Assembly: GCA_965223955.1 (NCBI GenBank)
Contig: OZ245029.1
Coordinates: forward strand, 434,001 to 498,000
Direction of reading: 5' to 3'
Length of the DNA: 64,000 nucleotides
Origin: Bin75 sp965223955
GTDB lineage: Bacteria > Nitrospirota > Nitrospiria > Nitrospirales > UBA8639
Shown: piece by piece, positions 18,728 through 26,673 of the stretch
Layout of the letters: every line of letters begins with the position of its first letter
Position numbering within the stretch: position 1 is the first letter of the stretch
Made by a program: the position numbers and the translations under genes
The notes under the pieces: generated by a model
Database searches by the model: none
Told to the model about the DNA's origin: nothing
The model's input: only the letters and a program-made list of their open reading frames with translations

Positions 18728-19882
18728 TTACCAGTCGCTTGATTTTGATGTGCGGACGTGGTCGGGCAGCTTATAGCTCACCCCACCCTCGTCGTACACC
18801 GAGATTTGAAGAAGCTGAGAAAAATTTTGTGATCTGATGAGCTGTTGGTTCTTTATAAATCGGAGAAGGCGTTGTTTGATCCGGTACAGAAACAGTGTTC
18901 CCATGGTAAAGCTCTTTGGATACTGGAACTGATCAGCGAGTCGGTTGCCAAGGAGTGCTCGTGACAGGCGGTAGGCCAACCTGAGCACAGCTTTCTCTTC
19001 ATCCTGACTTTTTATATTCGCAACTGCCGGAATGGAATTGATCAACGCATTCGCCATGGCTATCGAATCGGCATCCGGCGGCGGCTCGCACATAGGCGCG
19101 ATCCTGTATATTTTTTTCGCTTCCGCGCTGTTGGTATAGAGGATGGTTTCAGGGATCCCCATGAGATAGCCGGTGTAACGCCACACGGCAAGAACACTCT
19201 CTCTTTCTTCATTGTTGAAACTCGCGCCCACCAACGACGCGTATTCCAACAGGCGCTGGGAAAAGACGGAGATGGCAAAACCCAAGTGCGCCGCGCTGAG
19301 CGGCATGCCCCACGCATTGTGATTCCACTCGTCGGATTTCGCCAGCAGGCTCCTTATGCGAGCATGGACGAAGCGAACGCGCGTGGAGAGCTTCCATCCA
19401 TCACCGTCTCTATACAAGCCACCGGGGTAAAAGATTTCCATCAGTTGGCGGTTATTCTGCCGGAGGCGTCTTGTGGTACCCGCTATTCGCCCGGTAATGT
19501 TGAAAGACTTGGCGATCAGCGTCGAAAAGCCTTCCACCAGCACCCCGCAGACGAATGCGATGAGCATGAGGTCGATGTTTGCGTTGAACGCGCGAACCCC
19601 CGGACGAAAGGCTTCGTAGTCGAGCCAGGGAGGCTCTTCAAAATTCTTGAAGAAATCGCGCAGGACTTGCGGCGCACTGCGCAAAGCCTCGTCATGCTGC
19701 TCTATGCCAGCCTCGACGAACCGGTGCAGGTCTTGAGGCGGCAATGAGGCAAGTTCCTCCAGCACAGGGTCCAGCACGGGATCGCCAATAGTCGTGTGCC
19801 TGATATAGTGGTCGGCCCCTGGCTGATCGTAGAGGCGGGCCTTCGCATAACCCTCAGCGTATGCCGATGGAGGTTGTACCAT
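18728..19882 (-). CDS. Oxygenase MpaB / latex-clearing-like protein (DUF2236)
   Basis: A 384-residue protein with the DUF2236 signature: TRVRFVHARIRSLL, then WNHNAWGMPLSAAHLGFAIS, and YTGYLMGIPETIL. Members include the haem-containing rubber oxygenase Lcp and fungal MpaB, which cleave isoprenoid chains. No signal peptide is obvious. It is the first gene of the minus-strand set leading to the RND exporter, so oxidation of a long-chain lipid or isoprenoid coupled to export is plausible but unproven. Confidence 0.8.
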   Translation of the reverse strand: MVQPPSAYAEGYAKARLYDQPGADHYIRHTTIGDPVLDPVLEELASLPPQDLHRFVEAGIEQHDEALRSAPQVLRDFFKNFEEPPWLDYEAFRPGVRAFNANIDLMLIAFVCGVLVEGFSTLIAKSFNITGRIAGTTRRLRQNNRQLMEIFYPGGLYRDGDGWKLSTRVRFVHARIRSLLAKSDEWNHNAWGMPLSAAHLGFAISVFSQRLLEYASLVGASFNNEERESVLAVWRYTGYLMGIPETILYTNSAEAKKIYRIAPMCEPPPDADSIAMANALINSIPAVANIKSQDEEKAVLRLAYRLSRALLGNRLADQFQYPKSFTMGTLFLYRIKQRLLRFIKNQQLIRSQNFSQLLQISVYDEGGVSYKLPDHVRTSKSSDW

Positions 19883-20001
19883 TTTTAAACCTCTGTCAGA
19901 GTTTACTCAACGAATCTATAAGGAAACTCTCAAAAATAGGGACTTATCCATGTAACTTGAGGCTATCTTGTGGTCTGTTACTCTTATCCTTTCCATATTC
20001 T

Positions 20002-20391
20002 TCAAGTTGTCCGTGTCGGGTCACTTGCAGAATGCAAGTATAGATTCGCCTGGGACAACATCTCAGTGAGTTTGCGCCTCAAACGATTGCCTGAGTGCTT
20101 GACTTCGCAAGCGACGATAGAATCCGACACCAGTTTCAGCCGCTGCGTCCGGGAATCGCCGTGGTGGCGTTCCGGACGACCTGGATCTCGGCCAGAATGC
20201 GCTGGCCATCCTTTCAGATACGCCTTGCCGCGCCCGTTCAGGCGGACGCCGCGATGCTCTTCCAATACCTTGATGCGGTGGGCCATGGCCGAGGGTGAGA
20301 CGTGGAGTTCCTGGGCCGCTTTCGCGAAGCTCTCGCGGCGGGCCGCGACTTCGAAGAAGTGCAGGCATTCAAGCGGTGGCAGAGACGGCAT
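20002..20391 (-). pseudogene. Decayed LysR-family regulator (GcvA-like), N-terminal HTH only
   Basis: The frame opens with a good LysR helix-turn-helix (PPLECLHFFEVAARRESFAK, then ELHVSPSAMAHRIKVLEEH). After AYLKG the expected continuation RILAEIQVVRNATTAIPGRSG is found in another reading frame, and LKLVSDSIVA returns in the first frame. The effector domain is then missing. At least two frame changes and a truncation are needed, so this is a remnant. It may once have controlled the oxygenase/RND genes downstream. Confidence 0.8.
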
Positions 20392-20502
20392 GGTTGAGGA
20401 ACTCCGAAGAGGAATAGTTGCCTATTTGGTTGTCTGCTAGGGTACACGACTTCACACGGGTTGTGAAACTCTATTTTTTACGGCTCTGGCATATTTCAAT
20501 TT

Positions 20503-20610
20503 GGGCAACGGCGCCGCGCCTCCGCGGGCAAAAGCGTCGCCTTCGGGCTCCTGGAGCGGGAAGGCCGCGTTTATACGAAAGTCGTCGAATCGGTCAGTGC
20601 GGAGGAATAG
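20503..20610 (+). pseudogene. Fragment of an IS1595-like transposase
   Basis: A short frame reads AGKSVAFGLLEREGRVYTKV up to TAG at 20608-20610, matching the 'GK-VFGLLERGG+VYT+V' core of IS1595/ISXO2-type DDE transposases. It is cut by the left end of the IS3 element. Only about 35 residues remain, so the assignment rests on one motif. Confidence 0.5.
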
Positions 20611-20693
20611 AGGTGGCTTGGGAAATCTGAACACGGGAGATAAGTGGCATTTCTGCTCGCAATCGGCATTGTTGCCGTTCACGAGGAGGGACC

Positions 20694-21005
20694 ATGATGA
20701 GACGAGCACGCCGGAACCATAGTCCGGCTTTTAAGGCGAAGGTGGCGCTGGCGGCCATCCGGGGAGAAAAGACGATGTCGGAACTCGCCCAGCAGTTCGA
20801 CGTGCATCCGAACCAGATCAAGCAGTGGAAGGAGCAACTGCTGGCAAGCGTGCCCGAGGTCTTCGACGGCGGGGTGAAGAAGGCGGCCGTATCGGAGATC
20901 GACGTGACCGCGTTGCATGCGAAGATCGGGCAACTGACCCTTGAGAACGATTTTTTAGAGGGTGCGCTCAGCAAGGCCGGTCTATTGCCGAGCGCAAGAC
21001 GATGA
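20694..21005 (+). CDS. IS3-family transposase OrfA
   Basis: A 103-residue DNA-binding subunit with the IS3 OrfA helix-turn-helix: HSPAFKAKVALAAIRGEKTM, then ELAQQFDVHPNQIKQWKEQL, followed by a leucine-rich coiled coil ending LTLENDFLEGAL. GAGGAGG precedes tandem ATGs (20694/20697). The stop overlaps the OrfB start (ATGA at 21002), so OrfB may be made by re-initiation; I see no A-rich slippery site at the junction. Confidence 0.92.
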   Translation: MMRRARRNHSPAFKAKVALAAIRGEKTMSELAQQFDVHPNQIKQWKEQLLASVPEVFDGGVKKAAVSEIDVTALHAKIGQLTLENDFLEGALSKAGLLPSARR

Positions 21006-21832
21006 TCGACCGTGCGCACCGGTTGAGTCTCAGCGGCCAGGCACGGCTGCTTGGGCTGAGTCGAGGCAGCGTCTATTACCAGCGTCGTCCCCCCGCTGCC
21101 GCCGATGTGGCCTTGATGCGTCAGCTCGATGAGTTGCACGTGGAGTATCCCTTTGCCGGCAGCCGGCTGCTGCGCGACTTGCTCCGGCAGGAAGGCCATG
21201 AGGTGGGCCGCCTCCATGTCGCCACGCTGATGAAGCGGATGGGGATCGCGGCGCTCTATCGGCGCCCAGCCACGTCGCACCCGACGCCGGGCCACCAGAT
21301 TTACCCTTATCTGTTAAGGAAGCTGGCCGTCACCCGCCCGAACCAAGTCTGGGCGATGGACATCACCTATGTGCCCATGGCGCGTGGGTTCGTGTATCTG
21401 GTGGCGGTCGTTGACTGGTTCAGCCGCAAGGTGCTCGCGTGGCGGCTTTCGATGACGCTGGAGACGGGGCCGTGCTTGGAGGCGTTGAGCGAAGCGCTGG
21501 CTTGGTATGGCCCCCCCGAGATCCTGAACACCGATCAGGGCAGCCAGTTCACCTCCGTCGCCTTTCTCACGGCCTTGCAGGACGCCAAGATTGCGATCAG
21601 CATGGACGGTAAGGGCGCGTGGCGCGACAACATCTTTGTCGAACGGCTCTGGCGGACGATCAAATACGAGGAAGTCTACCTGCGCGCCTACCGTAGCGTC
21701 TCGGAGGCGCGTCGCGGGCTGGGCCGCTATTTGGCATTCTACAACCGGCGCCGACCGCATTCCTCACTTGGCGGGCAAACACCCGATCAGGCATATGTCA
21801 ACCAGCCAACGCCAAGCCCGGCGGCGGCATAA
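21002..21832 (+). CDS. IS3-family transposase OrfB (DDE integrase core)
   Basis: The 276-residue catalytic subunit. It has an HTH_21 segment (YPFAGSRLLRDLLRQEGHEV) and an rve core with the catalytic acids in AMDITYVP, NTDQGSQFTS and DNIFVERLWRTIKYEEVYL. The C-terminus FYNRRRPHSSLGGQTPDQAY is typical. Intact and probably functional with OrfA. Confidence 0.95.
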   Translation: MIDRAHRLSLSGQARLLGLSRGSVYYQRRPPAAADVALMRQLDELHVEYPFAGSRLLRDLLRQEGHEVGRLHVATLMKRMGIAALYRRPATSHPTPGHQIYPYLLRKLAVTRPNQVWAMDITYVPMARGFVYLVAVVDWFSRKVLAWRLSMTLETGPCLEALSEALAWYGPPEILNTDQGSQFTSVAFLTALQDAKIAISMDGKGAWRDNIFVERLWRTIKYEEVYLRAYRSVSEARRGLGRYLAFYNRRRPHSSLGGQTPDQAYVNQPTPSPAAA

Positions 21833-21893
21833 CCAGAGCGGAGATCCACTTATCGACAGCTCACAACCTGTTCAAAATAGACGAGCCACCTCT

Positions 21894-22091
21894 GTCGTCA
21901 CGGCAACGGACGACTATCTCCATGCGGTCTGCCGGACCCGACTCGGGTTCGTCGATGACATCGAGTTTCGTCTCTGCCCCACGGAACACGTGATCCACGT
22001 CCGCTCCGCGTCGCGGATCTCCTTTTTCTCCGACTTCGGCGTGAACCGGAGGCGCGTCGAAGGACTCCGGCGGCGGCTTCAGAGCGGATAG
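21894..22091 (+). pseudogene. C-terminal remnant of a DUF1499 protein
   Basis: Directly after the IS right end the frame reads DDYLHAVCRTRLGFVDDIEF, then VIHVRSASRISFFSDFGVNR, RRVEGLRRRL and a stop. This is the C-terminal half of DUF1499 proteins (DDYLHA...RFVDDVEF...IHVRSASR.GYSDFGVNR.RVE). The N-terminal half is absent on both sides of the IS, so the gene was truncated. Confidence 0.75.
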
Positions 22092-22372
22092 CCGGTGCGC
22101 TCGAGTTTCTCCAGCCGGTTGCGCTGCCTGGCGACGTTTTGCGAGACAAGCGCGTTTTCCTCTCACGCCTCGGATTCGCGATCCTGAAGCGTCCGCGCGC
22201 GTTCGTTTGCCGACGCGACCGCGCCGGCTTAGCGTTCCATCGTCTCTTTTGGAAACGATTCCGTCATGGGGGCAAGCATTATAGGCTCAATGTCTTGATA
22301 CGCAACGTTTCGGACGGAAGCCCACCAGGGTTTGATTCATGAATTCCAGTCAGCACGCTTCCTGTTCCCCGA
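22092..22372. other. Gap with no intact gene
   Basis: On the minus strand a degenerate frame (MLAPMTESFPKETMER, stop, AGAVASANERARTLQDRESEA, stop, then NVARQRNRLEKLERTGYPL) looks like a decayed helical protein with two in-frame stops. This is tentative; otherwise nothing recognised. Confidence 0.3.
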
Positions 22373-23995
22373 TTAATATTCACCGGTGGCGTCTCGGGTG
22401 ATGAGTTCCAGGATCTGGCGGCTGTTGACCACGCCCAGGAACTTCTCGGACTCCCGGTCCCTCACCGGTATCACCGTCAGCGAGTTCTCCGTCATTCGCT
22501 GCAGCGCGTCTTCCACCGGCTCATCGGGCCAAGCGTACAGCGTCCTGGGGCGCGCAAGTTTGCGCAACGGCGTGTTGGACCAGGACTCTTTGGGCAGATA
22601 TCGCAGCAGGCTCAACGACACAATCCCGGAAAGCTCGCCTTTCTCCACCACTGCGTAGTCCTGCTGGTGGGGGACGATCCACTGGTCGGCAAAGGCCCGT
22701 ACCGACATCGCCGGGTCGGGATAGGTGCGGGTCCGGTCGAGGATGTCGCCAACGGTGATGTCGTCCAGGACAAAGCGGGCCAGAGACGGCGGGAGCGATT
22801 CGGGCGGCATGACCCCTTCCGACGGCTTCACCCGGTTGACAACGGCGCGGATAGCCGGAGGCGTGAGCAGGATGTAGGCGAGCATGATGAGCACGAGCAA
22901 CGAGAAGACGTCGTGCCCGATAACGTCCGTCTCGAGAAGCACCAGCAGGAGGGCCATTTCCGCAACGCCTTTGGCCATCAGCCCGGTGGCCAGAACAAAG
23001 GGCCTGTCCAGACGGGCCACGGAGGCGCCGATGAAGGCAGCGGCGAATTTTCCGGCCAGTGGAATGACCGCCAATGCCGCAATGGTCCACACCGGTAACT
23101 CGGTGAACGACAGGTTCAGGTGTAACCCGGCCGAGGCGAAGAAGAGGGGCACGAACAGCCCCTCGGCGGTGCTTCTCATGCCGGGTACGACGTCCCGCCG
23201 CACGTGATACGGCAGCCTCGACAGGGCGGCACCAAACAACAGCGCCCCCAGGGAGCCGTGCAGCCCCATCTTCTCGGCGCCGACGACCGTCATGAACAGC
23301 CCGCCTAAAATCAGTCCGAAGGAGAGTTGCGGCACGTGCAGGAAGCGCTTCAGCAGCGTGATCAGAGGCGGAAGCACCCGGCCGGCCAACACCCAGGTCA
23401 CCACGGTAAAGCCGGCAATCTTTCCCGGCAGGATAAGCACGCTCTCCCAGCTCAAGTGATGAACGTGCTCACCGATGGTGAATCCCACCAGCAACAGGGT
23501 CAGCAACTCGGCAATGAGCGCGGTGGTGAATATTTCGATTCCGATGGGTTCCCTGAGGCGACCTTCATCGACCAGGACCTTGGCCACCACACCCAGACTG
23601 GTCAAAGACAGAATCCCGGCAAGGGCCAGCGACCCGGTGAAATCGAGGCCCAGCCCGAAGTCGTAGATGATATCGGAGGTGACGGTCAGAGCGGCAACCA
23701 GGGAGAGAAGAACGGATATCATCGCGGCGGCGAAGAACCGGCCGTGGATAGCGGCGATGAAGCCGGAAATATCGAGTTCGTCCAGGCCGATGAGGAAAAA
23801 GAAGAGGAAGATGCCGATGCCCAGCAGGATCTGCATTTCGCCGGAGGGCTCGACGATTCCGGCAACCGGTCCCAGCAATATTCCCGTGGCCGTGTAGGCC
23901 ACAATGGAGTTCAGCCGGAAGTGCCGGAGAAGGCCTTCCACCAGTTTGGCGACGACGATAACCAGACCGATGGACAGCAGGGCTTCTTCAATCAT
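22373..23995 (-). CDS. CPA2-family cation:proton antiporter with C-terminal CBS pair
   Basis: A 540-residue membrane protein. Residues 1-385 form the Kef/NapA-type antiporter with about 12 helices (GILLGPVAGIV near the start; FLFFFLIGLDELDIS; GALLFGAALSRLPYHVRRDV). Residues about 415-535 carry two CBS domains (ITVGDILDRTRTYPDPAMSV and EDALQRMTENSLTVIPVRDR), which usually sense adenine nucleotides. There is no RCK/TrkA domain, unlike the second antiporter at 26674. Probably exchanges Na+ or K+ for H+. Confidence 0.88.
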   Translation of the reverse strand: MIEEALLSIGLVIVVAKLVEGLLRHFRLNSIVAYTATGILLGPVAGIVEPSGEMQILLGIGIFLFFFLIGLDELDISGFIAAIHGRFFAAAMISVLLSLVAALTVTSDIIYDFGLGLDFTGSLALAGILSLTSLGVVAKVLVDEGRLREPIGIEIFTTALIAELLTLLLVGFTIGEHVHHLSWESVLILPGKIAGFTVVTWVLAGRVLPPLITLLKRFLHVPQLSFGLILGGLFMTVVGAEKMGLHGSLGALLFGAALSRLPYHVRRDVVPGMRSTAEGLFVPLFFASAGLHLNLSFTELPVWTIAALAVIPLAGKFAAAFIGASVARLDRPFVLATGLMAKGVAEMALLLVLLETDVIGHDVFSLLVLIMLAYILLTPPAIRAVVNRVKPSEGVMPPESLPPSLARFVLDDITVGDILDRTRTYPDPAMSVRAFADQWIVPHQQDYAVVEKGELSGIVSLSLLRYLPKESWSNTPLRKLARPRTLYAWPDEPVEDALQRMTENSLTVIPVRDRESEKFLGVVNSRQILELITRDATGEY

Positions 23996-24326
23996 ACTTG
24001 ATGAGTCCCGCCGTTGGGGGTGACGTTCGAGACCTGCCGGAAACTCCGGCAGGAATGCATCCTGGTCGCATTGTATGGGTCAACCACGTTTGGCACTTGA
24101 TTAAGTTGGTGTTGGGTCAGAAATTGTAACGGAGATGCCCGGTCAAGTCTATGGTGCGACAGAAGGGTGCCGGAGGCGAGCAGCCACTCCGCCAAGTTGC
24201 GCTGGAAACCGGCCAGGTCGCAGCACAGCAATGGTCGTCCACGAAATGCTTCTGGAGTATGCGAAGGGTTGCACGCCACGGCTTCAATACGCCATATTGG
24301 CTGGGGTACGAATAGAGGTCCGTTTG
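23996..24326. other. Intergenic region upstream of leuC
   Basis: No gene seen in 331 nt. The reading frame of leuC stays open upstream to 24135, but that stretch has no family similarity and lacks a ribosome site. GAGGT at 24315-24319 serves the leuC ATG. No leucine-rich leader peptide was recognised. Confidence 0.5.
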
Positions 24327-25730
24327 ATGGCAGCACACACGCTTTTTGACAAAATATGGGGTCCTCACGTGGTGCATGAGGACTCGGATGGCACCACCCT
24401 GTTGTACATCGACCGCCACCTGATCCATGAAGTGACCTCTCCGCAAGCCTTTGAAGGACTCAAGCTGGCCGGACGTCACCCTCGGCGGCCAGGGGCGGCG
24501 CTCGCGGTACCGGACCATAACGTGCCGACCACCGACCGAAGCTTGGACATTGCGGACCCATTGAGCCGCATTCAAATTCAAACGCTCGAACAGCATTGCG
24601 CCGACTTCGGTATTACGCTGTTCTCCATGCACGACGTTCGTCAGGGGATCGTGCACGTCATTGGTCCGGAGCAGGGACTTACCTTGCCCGGGATGACGAT
24701 TGTCTGCGGGGATTCCCATACCTCGACCCATGGCGCATTCGGGGCGTTGGCTTTCGGCATCGGGACCAGTGAAGTCGAACACGTGCTGGCCACCCAATGT
24801 TTGATCCAAAAACGACCGCAAACCATGGAAATCCGAGTCGACGGCCACGTCTCTCCCCACTGTTCGGCAAAAGATCTGATCCTGGCCATCATCGGAAACA
24901 TCGGCACCTCCGGAGGAAATGGGTACGTCGTGGAATACACGGGCGAGGCGGTTCGTTCCTTATCGATGGAAGGCCGCATGACCCTCTGCAACATGTCCAT
25001 TGAGGGTGGAGCACGTGCCGGTATGATTGCCCCGGACGAGACCACCGTCTCCTATATCAAGGGCCGTCCCATGGCTCCCCCTGCGCACCTCTGGACCCAG
25101 GCCGTCCAGCATTGGGAAAGGCTACGCACGGATCCCGGAGCCGCCTATGATCGAGTCATCACGCTCCAGGGGGAAGACATCGCCCCGCAAGTCACGTGGG
25201 GCACGAATCCGGGCATGGTGACCGGGGTGGACGGCGCGGTGCCGGACCCGTGGTCATTTTCCAACGTGGAAACGCGGGATGCCACGACACGAGCGCTCGA
25301 CTACATGGCCCTCACACCCGGAACCCCTATTGTGGATATCACCATCGACCGGGTGTTTATCGGATCGTGTACGAATTCGCGGATTGAAGATTTACGCCTG
25401 GCCGCCTCCTACTTTCAAGGGAGGAAAGTGGCACCCGGCGTGCAGGCGATGGTCGTGCCGGGTTCAGGCCTGATCAAAAAACAAGCCGAGGAAGAAGGAT
25501 TGGATGCCGTCTTTCGCGCAGCCGGGGCCGAATGGCGGGAGTCCGGCTGCAGTATGTGCCTGGCCATGAATGCCGACGTACTCCAACCCGGTGAGCGTTG
25601 CGCGTCAACGAGCAACCGAAACTTCGAAGGCCGGCAAGGAAAAGGCGGACGGACACACCTGGTCTCCCCGGCAATGGCCGCGGCGGCCGCCGTCACCGGG
25701 CACTTCGTCGATATTCGTCATTGGGCCTGA
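24327..25730 (+). CDS. leuC: 3-isopropylmalate dehydratase large subunit
   Basis: Isomerises 2- to 3-isopropylmalate in leucine synthesis together with LeuD; it carries the 4Fe-4S cluster. The 467-residue length is normal. Cluster cysteines are in FIGSCTNSRIEDL and SGCSMCLAMN; GDSHTSTHGAFGALAFGIGT is the aconitase-family active-site stretch. I chose ATG 24327 (MAAHTLFDKIW) because it matches family N-termini and has GAGGT 7 nt before it. leuD follows after 15 nt. Confidence 0.97.
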   Translation: MAAHTLFDKIWGPHVVHEDSDGTTLLYIDRHLIHEVTSPQAFEGLKLAGRHPRRPGAALAVPDHNVPTTDRSLDIADPLSRIQIQTLEQHCADFGITLFSMHDVRQGIVHVIGPEQGLTLPGMTIVCGDSHTSTHGAFGALAFGIGTSEVEHVLATQCLIQKRPQTMEIRVDGHVSPHCSAKDLILAIIGNIGTSGGNGYVVEYTGEAVRSLSMEGRMTLCNMSIEGGARAGMIAPDETTVSYIKGRPMAPPAHLWTQAVQHWERLRTDPGAAYDRVITLQGEDIAPQVTWGTNPGMVTGVDGAVPDPWSFSNVETRDATTRALDYMALTPGTPIVDITIDRVFIGSCTNSRIEDLRLAASYFQGRKVAPGVQAMVVPGSGLIKKQAEEEGLDAVFRAAGAEWRESGCSMCLAMNADVLQPGERCASTSNRNFEGRQGKGGRTHLVSPAMAAAAAVTGHFVDIRHWA

Positions 25731-25745
25731 CACGGGAGCGTTGCC

Positions 25746-26369
25746 ATGGAACCCTTTACCACCCATACCGGACGCGTCGCTCCTCTGGATCGCGTCGACG
25801 TCGATACCGATCAGATCATTCCCAAGCAATATTTAAAGACGATTCATCGAACGGGATTGAAAGAGGGGCTCTTTGTGGATTGGCGCACGCTCCCCGATGG
25901 GTCCCCGAACCCGGATTTTTTTATGAATCAACCGCAGTATGTCAATGCCACCATTCTGCTCACTCGTGACAATTTCGGATGTGGTTCTTCCAGAGAACAC
26001 GCGCCCTGGGCTCTGTTGGATTATGGGATTCGCGCCATTCTCGCTCCGAGCTTCGCCGAGATTTTTTACAACAACTGCTTTCAGAACAGCATCCTGCCGA
26101 TTGTGCTTGAAACCCAGGACATTCAGCGGCTCTTTGACCACGTTTGCGCGGATGACCGGTTTGAACTGACGATCGACTTGGCTTCTCAAACGATCTCCAC
26201 GTCCCAGAAATCCACGTTTCGATTTTCCATTGATCCGTTTCGAAAACAGTGCCTTCTGCAAGGGTTGGACGCTATTGGCCTGACCCTCCAACGCGAAAAG
26301 GATATTGCGGACTACGAGGCAAGAAGAAAACAGGAATCTCCCTGGCTCTTTCAAGACTTGTGCTCTTAA
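25746..26369 (+). CDS. leuD: 3-isopropylmalate dehydratase small subunit
   Basis: Swivel subunit that completes the LeuCD enzyme. 207 residues, with the signature DVDTDQIIPKQYLKTI, DNFGCGSSREHAPWAL and SFAEIFYNNCFQNSILPIV. It sits 15 nt after leuC and is certainly cotranscribed. Confidence 0.97.
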   Translation: MEPFTTHTGRVAPLDRVDVDTDQIIPKQYLKTIHRTGLKEGLFVDWRTLPDGSPNPDFFMNQPQYVNATILLTRDNFGCGSSREHAPWALLDYGIRAILAPSFAEIFYNNCFQNSILPIVLETQDIQRLFDHVCADDRFELTIDLASQTISTSQKSTFRFSIDPFRKQCLLQGLDAIGLTLQREKDIADYEARRKQESPWLFQDLCS

Positions 26370-26393
26370 ACCCGCTTTTCCAAACCAGAATTG

Positions 26394-26637
26394 TCATTCT
26401 GAGCCGGGGGTAAAGAATCTCGTCGTTGCAACACTGCGTTCTGTGTCTTAGTTCCCCTCCTTTGTAAGGAGGGGTGAGGGGAGGTAGAGGCCATGACCAG
26501 GACGGCGAACGCCCGTGCTCCATGGACGCTCGGTTCTACCCCACCTGCCCTCCCCTTACAAAGGGGAGGAACAACCTGGCCCTTCTTTCCGGGTTCCCCT
26601 CTTGTCGGCAGCCCCTCATTCTGCCAACGAATGAGTG
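26394..26637. repeat. Dispersed palindromic repeat, copy B
   Basis: The 304-nt gap between leuD and the antiporter is filled by repeat DNA. Parts: a TCATTCTGAG motif (about 26398); the palindrome CCTCCTTTGTAAGGAGG at 26456; the inverted pair GAGGTAGAG...CTACCCCACCT; a second palindrome CCCCTTACAAAGGGG ending near 26566; and an end motif CATTCTGCCAACGAATGA (26617-26634), which is the reverse complement of the TTCGTTGACAGAATG motif elsewhere. It is close in sequence to the copy at 33172-34428. Confidence 0.8.
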
Positions 26638-26673
26638 ACCGCCGTTTTTCTTCCGTTTCCCGGAGACAGCACG

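Larger units (their letters stand above)
20609..21893 (+). mobile_element. IS3-family insertion sequence
   Basis: Two overlapping transposase frames lie between inverted ends: AGAGGTGGCT (20609-20618) and its complement (21884-21893), with inner matching blocks TGAACA (20628 / 21869) and GATAAGTGG (20639 / 21846). Total about 1285 bp. No target-site duplication is visible: the left neighbour is a transposase scrap and the right neighbour a DUF1499 scrap, consistent with a flanking deletion after insertion. Confidence 0.85.
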
